Notes: generated by a model not told the origin, from the letters alone. A DNA stretch of 49,794 nucleotides from Actinomycetes bacterium (GCA_022600605.1 JAHZKD010000089.1:1-49794); one strand, 5' to 3'; shown: positions 19,848 to 28,867, numbered from the stretch's first letter. Program-made: numbers and translations.

Positions 19848-20185
19848 GCGCCCCGCAGCGATTCTACGACGACGGCCTGATACAGCTGGACCAAGAGGCT
19901 CTAACACTGCGTCGCTACCACTTTCCGTCGGGTACCTCGAAGATCATCCGGCTGCGCGACATCCGCGGCTATCACATCAGTCCACTAGGCCTGTTCATAC
20001 AGCGGTTCCGTCTCTGGGGAACCTCGGATCTAAGACGTTGGCTACCGCTGGACACGCGACGGCCGCTGAAGTCAACGTTGGTCACCCTCGATGTGCCCGG
20101 CATGTACCCGGATCCCGCGTGCACACCTGAGCGTCCCGAGCAGTTCGTCGAACTGCTCGAGGACCTGCTGGAGCAGTCCCGTTAG
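19844..20185 (+). CDS. Conserved small protein (Rv3819 type)
   Basis: A 113-residue soluble protein of unknown function, starting at the ATG that overlaps the upstream stop (ATGA), so it is translationally coupled to the MBL-Rieske protein. It has a beta-rich, PH-like look (FYDDGLIQLDQEALTLRRYHF, then IIRLRDIRGYHI) and an acidic C-terminal helix (PEQFVELLEDLLEQSR). A longer frame from 19802 only reads through the end of the previous gene. The tight coupling suggests it assists the Rieske protein. Confidence 0.85.
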   Translation: MSAPQRFYDDGLIQLDQEALTLRRYHFPSGTSKIIRLRDIRGYHISPLGLFIQRFRLWGTSDLRRWLPLDTRRPLKSTLVTLDVPGMYPDPACTPERPEQFVELLEDLLEQSR

Positions 20186-20190
20186 CGGCC

Positions 20191-20230
20191 GTCACCACTC
20201 ACGCAAGACCTGTCACCGCTCACGCAAGAC
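20191..20230. repeat. Imperfect 21-bp tandem duplication at convergent gene ends
   Basis: GTCACC-A-CTCACGCAAGAC (from 20191) is repeated as GTCACC-G-CTCACGCAAGAC (from 20212). The second copy contains the stop and last codons of the MOSC gene; the first fills the gap to the Rv3819-type gene. Confidence 0.7.
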
Positions 20231-21214
20231 GGTGGCCTCCAGAATCCGCTGAAGCTGACGCATGGTCATACGGCCAGCCGCGGTGACTACCCGCCCGATC
20301 GCGCTCGGCGGTATAGGCTCGCGCACCCGCACCTCGTCACCGACCCGCACCACTCCAGCAGTGGCCACGTCTGCGTAGACGCCGAGAAACCGCTGAGTGC
20401 TCTCGGCCAGCCTGCGGTTCAGCGTGCGGTCGAGTTCGAGTCCGGGTTGGCCACGCGTGGGCACCACACATCGGATGGTCTGGTTGGTGATCCGCAGCGC
20501 CACCGAACCGAGTTCGACGTCACCGCCCACCCAAGCGGCCTCCGGATAACCGCCGGCCGGTTGGTCGAGCGCGACCAGCACGTTAGGCCGGAAGCGGCGC
20601 ACGTCGTAGGGCACATCCGGTGTGCTCGCACCGTCAGACAACGTTGCCAGACTGTGCGTCGTCAGCACGTGCACCGGGCTCAGATCCACGAAAGTACCTG
20701 GTGGCGTGCCGTACCGGGCCAGGGTGAGCACCTGCTTGGTCGAAAAGATCGACGATGTGTCGGGCAGAGTTTCAGAACTGGAAAGCCCGAAGTCACGACG
20801 CACTTCACTCGCCGAATAGTTGGCGCGAGTCTGTCGGGCTGACAACCGGTGCAGGCTTGTGTCGTCGAGCGGCGGCAACGCGGTCAGCTGCACTTCGCGA
20901 CCAAGCAACTCCGACAAGGCGCAGTCGAGTTCGTCTCCAGCACTGGATAGTTCCTTGCCGTCGGGCATCGTGACGATCACTTCCGGCGCGCAGCCCGGAC
21001 CAGCGTCCGGACCTGGATCAATCGCATATCGCGCCGAACATCCCAGCAGCGCAGGCGCTCTTCGTGCCGATGCGGTGATGTTGTGTGCAAGGTCGCGGAC
21101 CGCCCACAGCCGGTCGGCATGCACCCCGCGGCGGTCGATGCGCAGCTGGTCAACACGGGTGCCGCCCATCGACTTGACTGGGAAACGCCACAGCTGAGCC
21201 ACCGATCCGCTCAT
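20213..21214 (-). CDS. MOSC domain-containing protein (YcbX-like)
   Basis: A 333-residue cytoplasmic protein with an N-terminal beta-barrel MOSC_N domain (VAQLWRFPVKSMGGTRVDQL, then DRRGVHADRLWAVRD) and a C-terminal MOSC domain (about 170-290; RFRPNVLV, GGDVELGSVALRITNQTIRCVVPT with the conserved Cys). MOSC proteins carry sulfur or act in molybdenum-cofactor-dependent reduction of N-hydroxylated compounds. The start ATG overlaps the upstream stop (ATGA). A gene of this type is not known to me at this spot in M. tuberculosis, where the sulfolipid locus intervenes before serS. Confidence 0.88.
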   Translation of the reverse strand: MSGSVAQLWRFPVKSMGGTRVDQLRIDRRGVHADRLWAVRDLAHNITASARRAPALLGCSARYAIDPGPDAGPGCAPEVIVTMPDGKELSSAGDELDCALSELLGREVQLTALPPLDDTSLHRLSARQTRANYSASEVRRDFGLSSSETLPDTSSIFSTKQVLTLARYGTPPGTFVDLSPVHVLTTHSLATLSDGASTPDVPYDVRRFRPNVLVALDQPAGGYPEAAWVGGDVELGSVALRITNQTIRCVVPTRGQPGLELDRTLNRRLAESTQRFLGVYADVATAGVVRVGDEVRVREPIPPSAIGRVVTAAGRMTMRQLQRILEATVLRER

Positions 21215-22038
21215 GCCGGGTCCCAACCCGAGACCGTCTGCCGCAACTCTGAACGCGCATCGCTGTCGGTGTCGTACACACGCACGACGGCCTGGTCCCC
21301 GGGCTGCAGGTACGTCGACTCGCCTAGCGGGGTGTACCTGGTGGCGCCGATACCGACCAACAGTTTCTCCGGGTGCCCACTGGCGACCATCAGAGCACCG
21401 ACATCCTCCAACGGAGTATCTGCCGAACCCTTCTGGTTGGCCAGTCGCTCGACTATCCAGTCCAGCAAGACCTCTCCGTAATAGGAATAGCCCAGCAGCG
21501 GACTATCCACTCCGTACTCATGCTCCTGGCCGTCGGCGGTGCGCAGATGGCAGAGCAGCCGCAGGGTGGCGGTGGGGCCGTCGGGAGTGAGATCGCTGAT
21601 CTCGAAAAACTTCTGCGCCACGCCTTTCGACTCCGGACCCCAGTTCTTCTTGTCGCTGATCTTGGCTGCGTTCGGACGCCTGATCGAGCAGTCGTTGAAC
21701 GCGCCCAGTGCGAACGGCTGCAGCGACGACACAGTGTCACCCACCCACTTGACCTCACAGGCCAGCCCTACCTCGGGCTCGATCTGCAGGTTCCATGGGG
21801 CATCGAGGGTCTCAGGGCTCTTGGGCAGCTTGATTGCGTCGCACGACAATGGGAATCCACCCAGGAAGCTGTCGTAACCCGGTGCGTACCAAGGGAAAAT
21901 GCCCTTGGGAGCCGCCCCCTGGGAGGCCACGTTCACGAAGTCGGCGGCCTCCCCGGCCTGCTCCAGATGGCCAGCGAAGTTACCGGCAACACCGAATCCG
22001 AACCAGGTCCGTAGCTCGTCAAAATCCAGTTCGATCAT
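21211..22038 (-). CDS. DUF5718-like conserved protein
   Basis: A 275-residue soluble protein starting [20 protein letters not shown]. It contains [10 protein letters not shown], the acidic block [23 protein letters not shown] and [17 protein letters not shown]. These loosely recall the fumarylacetoacetate hydrolase fold (acidic metal ligands in EPEVGL), and I match it from memory to the DUF5718 family. No function is proposed. ATG at 22038 has GAGGAAAT upstream and overlaps the serS stop as ATGA, and its own stop overlaps the MOSC start, so serS, this gene and the MOSC gene form one coupled unit. Confidence 0.75.
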   Translation of the reverse strand: MIELDFDELRTWFGFGVAGNFAGHLEQAGEAADFVNVASQGAAPKGIFPWYAPGYDSFLGGFPLSCDAIKLPKSPETLDAPWNLQIEPEVGLACEVKWVGDTVSSLQPFALGAFNDCSIRRPNAAKISDKKNWGPESKGVAQKFFEISDLTPDGPTATLRLLCHLRTADGQEHEYGVDSPLLGYSYYGEVLLDWIVERLANQKGSADTPLEDVGALMVASGHPEKLLVGIGATRYTPLGESTYLQPGDQAVVRVYDTDSDARSELRQTVSGWDPA

Positions 22039-23300
22039 GATTTCCTCACAGGTTCGAGTACCGAGATTCCGACGTAGGGCACCAAAGACTTTGGCACGCG
22101 CACACTCCCGTCCGGTTGCTGATGATTCTCCAGAATCGCTACCAACCAGCGGGTCGTGGCCAGTGTGCCGTTCACCGTTGCGGCTATCTGCGGTTTGCCG
22201 TTCTCGTCCCGGTACCGCACCGCCAGCCGACGAGCCTGGAACGTGGTGCAGTTCGAAGTCGACGTCAACTCTCGATAAGTCCCCTGCGACGGTACCCACG
22301 CCTCGCAGTCGAATTTGCGCGCGGCCGACGACCCGAGGTCCCCCGCGGCGATGTCGATCACTCGGTAGGGCACCTCGATGTGGGCGAGCATCTCACGCTG
22401 CCAACTCAACAGGCGCTCGTGTTCCGCCTCGGCTTCCTCGGGCTTGCAGTAGACGAATCCTTCGACCTTGTCGAACTGATGCACGCGGATGATGCCCCGG
22501 GTGTCCTTACCGTAAGTGCCCGCCTCCCGCCTGAAGCAGGACGACCAGCCCGCATAATGCTTCGGCCCCTGTGACAGATCGAGGATCTCATTGGCATGGA
22601 AGCCAGCCAAGGGCACTTCCGAAGTTCCAACGAGGTAGAGGTCATCGCCCTCCACCCGATAAACTTCATCTGAGTGGGCACCCAGGAAACCGGTACCGGC
22701 CATCACCTCTGGACGGACCAGCACCGGCGGAATGATCAGCGTGGAGCCATTGTCTACCGCGACGCGAACTGCGAGCTGGAACAGTCCGAGTTGCAGCAGC
22801 GCCCCGACACCGGTGAGGAAGTAGAACCGGGACCCGGCCACCTTGGCCCCCCGTTCCATGTCGATCAACCCCAGTGACTCGCCCAGCTCAAGGTGATCCT
22901 TGGGGTTCTCGATCGCTGGCGGCTCTCCCACCGTGTCCAGCACCACGAAATCGTCTTCCCCGCCCGCGGGAACCCCGCCGATGATGACATTCGAGATCGC
23001 CATATGGGCGGCGGTGAAGGATTTCTCAGCGGCAGCCTGGGCCGACTCGGCGGCCTTGACCCGTTCGGCCAGTCCCTTGGCCTCGGCCAGCAGGGCCGCG
23101 CGTTCGTCGGCGGCAGCCTTGCCAATCAGCTTGCTAGCCGCCTTCTGCTCCGCCCGAAGGTTGTCGGCAGCCGAGATCGCAGTCCGCCTCGCGGCGTCGG
23201 CCTCGGCGAGCGCGTCGACGAGCCGAGGATCCTCACCGCGGGCCTGTTGCGATGCACGCATCACCTCAGGGTTTTCTCGCAGCAACTTCAGGTCGATCAC
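22035..23300 (-). CDS. serS: Seryl-tRNA synthetase
   Basis: Class II aminoacyl-tRNA synthetase of 421 residues from GTG at 23300 ([15 protein letters not shown]). The N-terminal coiled-coil arm that reads tRNA(Ser) spans about residues 25-105. Motif 1 lies around [16 protein letters not shown], motif 2 is [19 protein letters not shown] forms the serine pocket, and motif 3 is [19 protein letters not shown] longer frame to 23345 adds only unconserved residues. No T-box or attenuator is evident upstream. Confidence 0.98.
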   Translation of the reverse strand: MIDLKLLRENPEVMRASQQARGEDPRLVDALAEADAARRTAISAADNLRAEQKAASKLIGKAAADERAALLAEAKGLAERVKAAESAQAAAEKSFTAAHMAISNVIIGGVPAGGEDDFVVLDTVGEPPAIENPKDHLELGESLGLIDMERGAKVAGSRFYFLTGVGALLQLGLFQLAVRVAVDNGSTLIIPPVLVRPEVMAGTGFLGAHSDEVYRVEGDDLYLVGTSEVPLAGFHANEILDLSQGPKHYAGWSSCFRREAGTYGKDTRGIIRVHQFDKVEGFVYCKPEEAEAEHERLLSWQREMLAHIEVPYRVIDIAAGDLGSSAARKFDCEAWVPSQGTYRELTSTSNCTTFQARRLAVRYRDENGKPQIAATVNGTLATTRWLVAILENHQQPDGSVRVPKSLVPYVGISVLEPVRKS

Positions 23301-23365
23301 GCGCAAAACCCTACGTGGTGGCGCAAAGTGACAACACAACCGCATAACGCCACAACTGCATCACT

Positions 23366-23393
23366 TGTCACAGCACCTGAATTGCCTGTCACA
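23366..23393. promoter_or_regulatory. Direct repeat TGTCACA between serS and the septum-formation-type gene
   Basis: TGTCACA occurs at 23366-23372 (as GTCACAGC) and 23387-23393, 21 bases or two helical turns apart, in the divergent promoter gap. The GTCACAGC word resembles the reported MtrA binding motif. An MtrA link to this membrane protein gene is an inference only. Confidence 0.4.
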
Positions 23394-24812
23394 ATGGAGC
23401 GAATGTCGCAGGCACCCGAACACTCCGAGGGGGGCTCGACGCCGACCACAACTCTGTGGCGGCGCAGCCTTCAGGCTGACTCGACTCGCCGCGCCCTAGC
23501 GCTCACCGCTCTGGGCGGTCTGCTGATCGCGGGGCTGCTCACTGCGCTCCCCCAGTCGGATCTGACCGGCCACCGCACCGCTAACGCGATCTCTCTCGGC
23601 CCCCGAGGCAACGACACTTTTGATCACGCCAAGAGCGGCGACTGCCTCAACTGGCCCGACCGCACACCAGATGCAGCCGAGCTGGTCGACTGCTCCGAAG
23701 AGCACCGCTTCGAGGTCGCCGAGTCGGTGGACATGCGCGCCTTCCCCGGCAGCGAGTACGGGCCCGACGCTCAACCTCCGTCCGCGACGCGGATCCAGCA
23801 GATCAGCCAAGAGCAGTGTTCGGCGGCTGTGAAGCGGTATCTGGGGGGGCGCTTCGATCCCAACAGCCGATTCACCGTCAGCATGCTGTGGTCCGGGGAC
23901 AAGGCCTGGCGACACTCCGGCGAGCGCAGGATGCTCTGTGGGCTGCAGCTGCCGGGCGCCGACAACCAACAGTTGGCGTTCACCGGCAGCGTGGCCGAGA
24001 TCGACCAATCTAAGGTCTGGCCGGCTGGCACCTGCCTCGGAATCGACTCGGCCACTAACCAGCCCACCGACATTCCCGTCGATTGCACGGCACCGCATGC
24101 CATGGAGGTGACGGGCGCGGTGAACCTGGCGGAGAAGTTCCCGGACGGACTTCCGCCCGAGCCTGAGCAGGACACTTTCATCAAGGAGTCGTGCACGCGG
24201 ATGACGGAGGCCTACCTGGCTCCGATCCAGCTACGGAACACGACACTGACGCTGATCTACAGCACCGTTTCGCTACCTAGTTGGGCTGCCGGCAGCCATC
24301 AGGTGTCCTGCAGCATCGGCTCGACGCTGGGCAATGGCGGGTGGTCGACGCTACTGAACAGTGCCAAGGGCCCGTTACTGATCAACGGTCGGCCACCGGT
24401 CCCGCCGCCCGACATTCCCGAAGAGCGCCTCAACATGCCGTCGATCCCGATGCCCAACATCCCGGCCAGCCCCCCGCCGCAATCAACCGGCTCAACCGGC
24501 TCGACCTACAACGGCAGTCAAAACAACCAGACGCAGCACATGCCTAGGCCGCCGGGGCCGCCGGCCGTCCACTCTGCTCCCGAACCCGATCCGGCACCCG
24601 AGCCCGAGTCGCCTCCCGCGGGCAATGTCTTCCTCAACGGTCCCCCGCTGCCGCCGCCACCACCGCCGGGCCTCCCGCCGCCGGCCCCCGCACCGGGTCT
24701 GCCGCCACCACCACCGCCGGGTCTGCCGCCACCACCACCGCCGCCTCCACCGGGTTTGCCACCGCCACCACCGCCGCCTCCACCGGGTTTGCCACCGCCG
24801 CCGGGAATTTAG
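23394..24812 (+). CDS. Septum-formation-family membrane protein with Pro-rich tail (Rv3835 type)
   Basis: A 472-residue protein with a cytoplasmic N-terminus, one membrane helix at about 32-52 (ALALTALGGLLIAGLLTALP) and an extracytoplasmic region with two similar Cys-containing modules (KSGDCLNWPD...VDCSEEHRFEV and PAGTCLGIDS...VDCTAPHAMEV) of the septum-formation type. After about residue 345 it becomes Pro-rich, ending in long runs of PPPPPPGLPP. The role is likely at the envelope or division site but is unproven. ATG at 23394 is chosen; ATG 23403 (MSQAPEHS) is equally possible. The gene is divergent from serS. Confidence 0.87.
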   Translation: MERMSQAPEHSEGGSTPTTTLWRRSLQADSTRRALALTALGGLLIAGLLTALPQSDLTGHRTANAISLGPRGNDTFDHAKSGDCLNWPDRTPDAAELVDCSEEHRFEVAESVDMRAFPGSEYGPDAQPPSATRIQQISQEQCSAAVKRYLGGRFDPNSRFTVSMLWSGDKAWRHSGERRMLCGLQLPGADNQQLAFTGSVAEIDQSKVWPAGTCLGIDSATNQPTDIPVDCTAPHAMEVTGAVNLAEKFPDGLPPEPEQDTFIKESCTRMTEAYLAPIQLRNTTLTLIYSTVSLPSWAAGSHQVSCSIGSTLGNGGWSTLLNSAKGPLLINGRPPVPPPDIPEERLNMPSIPMPNIPASPPPQSTGSTGSTYNGSQNNQTQHMPRPPGPPAVHSAPEPDPAPEPESPPAGNVFLNGPPLPPPPPPGLPPPAPAPGLPPPPPPGLPPPPPPPPPGLPPPPPPPPPGLPPPPGI

Positions 24813-24815
24813 CCC

Positions 24816-25166
24816 GTGGCGGTGCGGATGACCCGGCAGCGGTTCGATGAGTTGGTCGGTGACGCGCTCGACCTCATACCCGCTGATCTAGCGTCGGCGA
24901 TCGACAATGTGGTGATCCTTGTGCAGGACCGCGACGCCGATGAACCCGGCCTGCTCGGCCTCTATGAAGGTGTCGCCTTGACCGAACGTGATTCGTGGTA
25001 CGGCGGCTCGCTGCCTGACACGATCACGATCTATCGCAACGCGCTGTTGGATGTCTGCGACAGCGAGGAACAGGTTGTCGAAGAGGTGGCCATCACCGTG
25101 ATCCACGAGATCGCCCACCACTTCGGCATCGACGACGATCGACTACACGAGTTGGGCTGGGCCTGA
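24816..25166 (+). CDS. Small zinc metallopeptidase-family protein (Rv3836 type)
   Basis: A 116-residue minimal zincin of the metallopeptidase family PF06262. The motif VIHEIAHHFGIDD (His97, Glu98, His101) holds the HExxH site. The DDDRLHELGW tail supplies a candidate third ligand. Such proteins are short cytoplasmic proteases with unknown substrates. GTG at 24816 lies four bases after the upstream stop; ATG at 24828 (MTRQRFDELV) is an alternative. Cotranscription with the upstream gene is likely. Confidence 0.87.
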   Translation: MAVRMTRQRFDELVGDALDLIPADLASAIDNVVILVQDRDADEPGLLGLYEGVALTERDSWYGGSLPDTITIYRNALLDVCDSEEQVVEEVAITVIHEIAHHFGIDDDRLHELGWA

Positions 25167-25222
25167 CCCACGCCCAAGCGCGGCACACCGATGCCACTGC
25201 CGTGAAATGCTATGAACGGGTC

Positions 25223-25429
25223 ATGACCCGTGAATGCCGAGCGTGCCGGTCCGACCTGGAGCACTGCCACGGGGCCCTCATTCACCACGCCTACCGGCGT
25301 TCCGAATGCACCGAGGACGGGTGTATGACCGCTGAGGCTGAACACACTGCGCACCTGGATTGCACCGCGGTCGGCTGTACCTGCGATGCGACCGACGCAG
25401 ACAGCTTGTCAGCCCATCGGGTTGGCTGA
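25223..25429 (+). CDS. Small Cys-rich conserved protein
   Basis: A 68-residue protein from ATG at 25223 (MTRECRACRSDLEHCHG). It contains ten Cys and several His, in CxxC-like spacings (CRAC, CHG, CTEDGC, DCTAVGCTC), which suggests metal binding. I recall similar small proteins at this position in other mycobacteria, so I take it as a real gene rather than a chance frame. Its 3' end overlaps the convergent phosphatase gene by 21 bases. A longer start at 25202 is possible. Function unknown. Confidence 0.65.
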   Translation: MTRECRACRSDLEHCHGALIHHAYRRSECTEDGCMTAEAEHTAHLDCTAVGCTCDATDADSLSAHRVG

Positions 25430-26146
25430 GGGCGCCGACTCTGGCACCCGGTTGACCACCGGGCCGTGGACGAACGGTGGGGTCAAGCTGCCCCAGCGCA
25501 GACAGCTCCAGCGGCCCTCGGTGATCGGGGCCAACACCACCGACTCAGTGTTCGCCAGGTGGTGGTCCACCGCGAAACGGCCGTCGACGCCGGCCAGCAC
25601 TGCCGCGACTAGGCGGATCGCTGCGCCATGGCTGACCACAACGATGTCGCCGTGGAACGCGTCGTCTTCCAAGTAACGCATCCGGAGCCGATGAAGCACC
25701 GGGAGGTAGCGGTCTAGCACGTGACGCGCAGTCTCACCGCCGGGAAGTGGCAGGCCGTGCTCCCCGCCGTGCCAACGCCGGTAGATCGCGTTGAAGTCTT
25801 CGTGCGCAGCGTCATCGCCGCGGTTCTCCAGGTCACCGACCTGGACCTCGTGAATACCTTCGAGCTCTTGTGAGCCGATCGTGACCCCGGAATCAGTCGC
25901 AGCACCGACGCGGCCGTCGGTGTCGATCTCTGCGCGTATTGCGCGTATCTCGTAGGCCGTCTGCACAGCCCGAGTCGCGACCGAATGCGCAATCAATGCC
26001 GGCGGTCTCGGAAGTGCGCGGGCGAATGCTCGGGCCTGGTCGCGACCGAGGTCGGTAAGTTCGGCGCCCGGAGGTCGAGTGTCCAGGCGGCGTTCGACGT
26101 TGCCATGCGTCTGCCCATGTCGCAGGAGCACCAACCGGCCGCTCAC
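25409..26146 (-). CDS. Histidine phosphatase family protein (Rv3837c type)
   Basis: A 245-residue phosphoglycerate-mutase-fold protein. The phospho-acceptor motif is LVLLRHGQTHGN (His10), followed by RRLDTRPPGAELTDLGRDQA and the second catalytic His in VVVSHGAAIR. GTG at 26146 overlaps the pheA stop as GTGA and gives the family start MSGRLVLLRHGQ. It is more likely a broad phosphatase than a glycolytic mutase. Translational coupling to pheA suggests a link to amino-acid metabolism, but the substrate is not shown. Confidence 0.9.
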   Translation of the reverse strand: MSGRLVLLRHGQTHGNVERRLDTRPPGAELTDLGRDQARAFARALPRPPALIAHSVATRAVQTAYEIRAIRAEIDTDGRVGAATDSGVTIGSQELEGIHEVQVGDLENRGDDAAHEDFNAIYRRWHGGEHGLPLPGGETARHVLDRYLPVLHRLRMRYLEDDAFHGDIVVVSHGAAIRLVAAVLAGVDGRFAVDHHLANTESVVLAPITEGRWSCLRWGSLTPPFVHGPVVNRVPESAPSANPMG

Positions 26147-27084
26147 TGCCGGCCTTCGCGCAGTCGCGTCAGCCAAGCCTCCGCCTCATCCATCGGTGGG
26201 GGCGCCGTCCCCAGTGCGTCGCCAGTCGGCCACGAGCCCAGGTAACGCACGTCGGCGCACCGACGGTGCAGTGCGCGCAACGCCTCGGCCACAGAGTCGT
26301 CGTCGATGTGCCCGACGAAGTCGAGGAAGAACACGTAGGTGCCGAGCTCGATGCGGGTGGGCCTGGACTCGATGCGGGTGAGGTCGATGTCGCGGACAGC
26401 CAGCTCAGTCATGGCCGAAACCAGGGCGCCCGGTACGTTGTCCAACCGCAGCACAACCGATGTGCGGTCGGCCCCGGTGCGCATCGGCGGCGGCGCCGGA
26501 ACACCGGCGAGAACGAACCGGGTACGGGCGTTGGGCTCGTCGACGACCCCCGCTGCCAGCGAGTCCAGCTCGTAGCGTTCGGTGGCCAGCGCAGTGGTAA
26601 CCGCCGCGTCCGCCTTTCCGGCGGCCACGTCCTGTGCGGCGGCGGCATTCGAATTAGCCGGAACCAGTTGCCCTTTCGGAAGGTGCTCGGCCAGCCAATT
26701 TCTCACCTGGGCGGCGGCGACCGGGAATGCAGCGACGGTGTGAACATCCGAATCAGCGGTTCCGGGCCGGACGGCGATGGTGAAGGACACATCGAGCGTT
26801 AACTCGGCGAAGATCTGCAGTGGCGTGCCGATGGCCAGATTGTCCAGCGTCGACAGCACGGATCCGTCGATCGAGTTCTCGATCGGCACGCAGGCGAACT
26901 CCGCATCGCCGGAGCGGACGGCCGCCAACGCGGCCGCCGTGCTCTCCAAGGCGATCGGTGTGACCGGCGCGTCGGCAATAGATCCGGCGGCACCCGTCGG
27001 TGGTATCAGGCCGTTGCCTACGATGGCACGCAGCGCAGCCTCGGTGAACGTTCCTTCGGGGCCGAGATAGGCGATGCCGGGCAC
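26143..27084 (-). CDS. pheA: Prephenate dehydratase
   Basis: Converts prephenate to phenylpyruvate in phenylalanine synthesis. GTG at 27084 gives 313 residues beginning MPGIAYLGPEGTFTEAAL. The dehydratase domain has VPIENSIDGSV, AAFPVAAAQVRNWL, and the catalytic TRF motif in NARTRFVL at about residue 200. The C-terminal ACT regulatory domain follows (LRLDNVPGALVSAMTELAVR, then IDLTRIESRPT) and should bind Phe for feedback control. The extension to 27132 is unconserved. Confidence 0.96.
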   Translation of the reverse strand: MPGIAYLGPEGTFTEAALRAIVGNGLIPPTGAAGSIADAPVTPIALESTAAALAAVRSGDAEFACVPIENSIDGSVLSTLDNLAIGTPLQIFAELTLDVSFTIAVRPGTADSDVHTVAAFPVAAAQVRNWLAEHLPKGQLVPANSNAAAAQDVAAGKADAAVTTALATERYELDSLAAGVVDEPNARTRFVLAGVPAPPPMRTGADRTSVVLRLDNVPGALVSAMTELAVRDIDLTRIESRPTRIELGTYVFFLDFVGHIDDDSVAEALRALHRRCADVRYLGSWPTGDALGTAPPPMDEAEAWLTRLREGRQ

Positions 27085-27176
27085 TGCCCTAGCGTATCGG
27101 TTCGCTTTGGTAATCCCATTGCGCTGCACCACCTAGGAGCACAGGCAGGCCCAATACTCAGGTCGGTGGGAGCGGC

Positions 27177-28016
27177 TCACTGGGCGCCCACGCCGGCGAC
27201 TGCGTCGATGACAGCCCCGGGTTCATCGAGGGATACGAAGGTCTTTGCCCCCGGTACCTCGACAAGGGTCGAGTTTGGAAACAGCGCATCCATCCTCTTC
27301 GCCAGGGACACAGTGAAGCAACGGTCGGCCATTCCCCACACCAATACGACAGGTTTGGTGAATTGCGGGAAGCGGGTCGACACGTCGGTGAGATCGGTGG
27401 CGCTGACATGCCGTAGCAGCGTTGTGAGATTGCTGCGGATGCGAACGTCGGTGCGGCAGGGTTCGAGCCAAGAGGCTGTGAGGGCCGGGTCTGGGTTACT
27501 GGCGAGCAGGCCGAAGCCGAGCGGCGAGTGCCGCAGCGCTTTCCATCGCATTTGTCCGAGTATCAATCGGATGGACTTGGGGCCGCGCAGCACGGCGAAG
27601 ATGGCAGTGAAGGGAAAGGGCGGGAAGACATCAAAGGCGTCACAATTGGTCAGAACTAGGCGGCCGACCTGTTCGGGATAGGCGTCGATGACGAGTTGGC
27701 ACAGTCCGCCACCGGTGTCATTACCGACCAGAGTCACATCCGTGAGGTCGAGCTCGGTGATGAAGTCGCCGATGAGTGTCGCAACCCAGATGGGCGACAA
27801 CTCGGCGTTTTTGTCGATCGGGACGGTGTGGGAGCCCAGGGGCAAGGTGGGCAGTATGCAACGAAATCCCCTTCTCGCCAATCCTTCTGATACCTCAGTC
27901 CACAGACGGTGATCGACCAGGATGCCGTGGATGAACAGCACGGGAGGATGCGGCGAATCCTCTGGTCCGAGTACCCGGTAGTCGATCGTTGCCTGGCTGA
28001 GGGTGACTTGCGGCAT
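27177..28016 (-). CDS. Alpha/beta hydrolase with Asp at the nucleophile position
   Basis: A 279-residue alpha/beta hydrolase. The oxyanion motif is LFIHGILVD. The nucleophile elbow is LVGNDTGGGL with Asp100 instead of Ser, as in haloalkane dehalogenases and epoxide hydrolases. A WGMADRCF acid region and a short C-terminus follow. The usual catalytic His region near the end (AKTFVSLDEPGAV) has no clear His, so activity is uncertain. ATG at 28016 with GGAGAG upstream. It is not in the M. tuberculosis order at this position as I recall it, so it may be an accessory gene. Substrate unknown. Confidence 0.8.
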   Translation of the reverse strand: MPQVTLSQATIDYRVLGPEDSPHPPVLFIHGILVDHRLWTEVSEGLARRGFRCILPTLPLGSHTVPIDKNAELSPIWVATLIGDFITELDLTDVTLVGNDTGGGLCQLVIDAYPEQVGRLVLTNCDAFDVFPPFPFTAIFAVLRGPKSIRLILGQMRWKALRHSPLGFGLLASNPDPALTASWLEPCRTDVRIRSNLTTLLRHVSATDLTDVSTRFPQFTKPVVLVWGMADRCFTVSLAKRMDALFPNSTLVEVPGAKTFVSLDEPGAVIDAVAGVGAQ

Positions 28017-28049
28017 TTCCACTCTCCTCGGGGTTAACTAGCGCAGCCC

Positions 28050-28622
28050 TCAGCACTCGTCGCCGAATAGCAGCAACATCCAACGCCCATCCTGCTTCAC
28101 GAAGTCCAACGTGTCGGTGTCTGGCTCATCCTCGTTCTCGACGGATGCCGTCGCTGTTACTTTCGCGGTGTCACCGGTGACTTCGATGGCGATGATGTCG
28201 AAGTCGATGCGGCCGGTTTCGGCGCGATCGTGGCGCAATTCTGCCGCGTCGCTGAGACCGGACCGTTCCGCCGGGCAGAAGTAGTTCAGATAGGAGTCGT
28301 GGTCGGCATTGTTGTATGCCTCGGCCAACGAGTTCAGAGTGTCGCGTATCTGGTCTTCATCCGAGACAGGTGTATCGGACCGTTGAAACGCGACGATTAT
28401 CGTCGTCACTCCGATGGCCACGATGACTGCCGCGGCTACGCACAGGCCGATGACGACCTTGCGTGGGGTGCGACCTCCCGGCGGGCGTCCTGAGGCTTCG
28501 TCGTCAATCCACAGCTGCCACCCGGGTGGGGGAGGTGGCCAGGAGGCATCCGGGGTCCAACCCGGGCTCGGAACCCACCCCTCTTGCGGCGGCGGCCAGT
28601 TCGGTGGTGGGTTGAAGCGCAT
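28050..28622 (-). CDS. Pro/Trp-rich membrane protein with extracytoplasmic NTF2-like domain
   Basis: A 190-residue single-pass protein from ATG at 28622. The cytoplasmic N-terminus is full of Pro and Trp (MRFNPPPNWPPPQEGW, then SWPPPPPGW), as in mycobacterial PPGW-type proteins. A helix follows at about residues 55-80 (VVIGLCVAAAVIVAIGVTTIIV). The external domain (IRDTLNSLAEAYNNADHDSYLNY, then TATASVENEDEPD and VKQDGRWMLLLFGDEC) looks like DUF4878/NTF2-like lumazine-binding folds. Function unknown. It lies 33 bases downstream of the hydrolase gene end's opposite boundary and runs in the same direction, so the two may be co-transcribed. Confidence 0.75.
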   Translation of the reverse strand: MRFNPPPNWPPPQEGWVPSPGWTPDASWPPPPPGWQLWIDDEASGRPPGGRTPRKVVIGLCVAAAVIVAIGVTTIIVAFQRSDTPVSDEDQIRDTLNSLAEAYNNADHDSYLNYFCPAERSGLSDAAELRHDRAETGRIDFDIIAIEVTGDTAKVTATASVENEDEPDTDTLDFVKQDGRWMLLLFGDEC

Positions 28623-28756
28623 CGCATGGTCCTCTCCGCCAACCGGGTGCCAGTCAGCGTAGTTCAGTGTCCCTGCTGCGGTGGACACCCGGCCCATCGG
28701 GCCGGTTGCCTCGCGGGTGATCGGGCGAACAGGGTTGCTTGTCAGGGTCATTCAGT

Positions 28757-28828
28757 TAATGGGCGACAGAGATTGAGCCCGGCCCGGCGTGCTAATGGGC
28801 GACAGAGATTGAGCCCGGCTCGGCGTGC
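28757..28828. repeat. Two 36-bp tandem repeats
   Basis: Bases 28757-28792 are repeated at 28793-28828 with one C/T difference; each unit begins TAATGGGCGACAGAGATTG. The pair lies in the 282-base gap between two divergent genes, just upstream of the iron box. Confidence 0.85.
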
Positions 28829-28867
28829 GCACCGCAGCGGGGACCTTGCGTGGAAACAGCCACTTAG

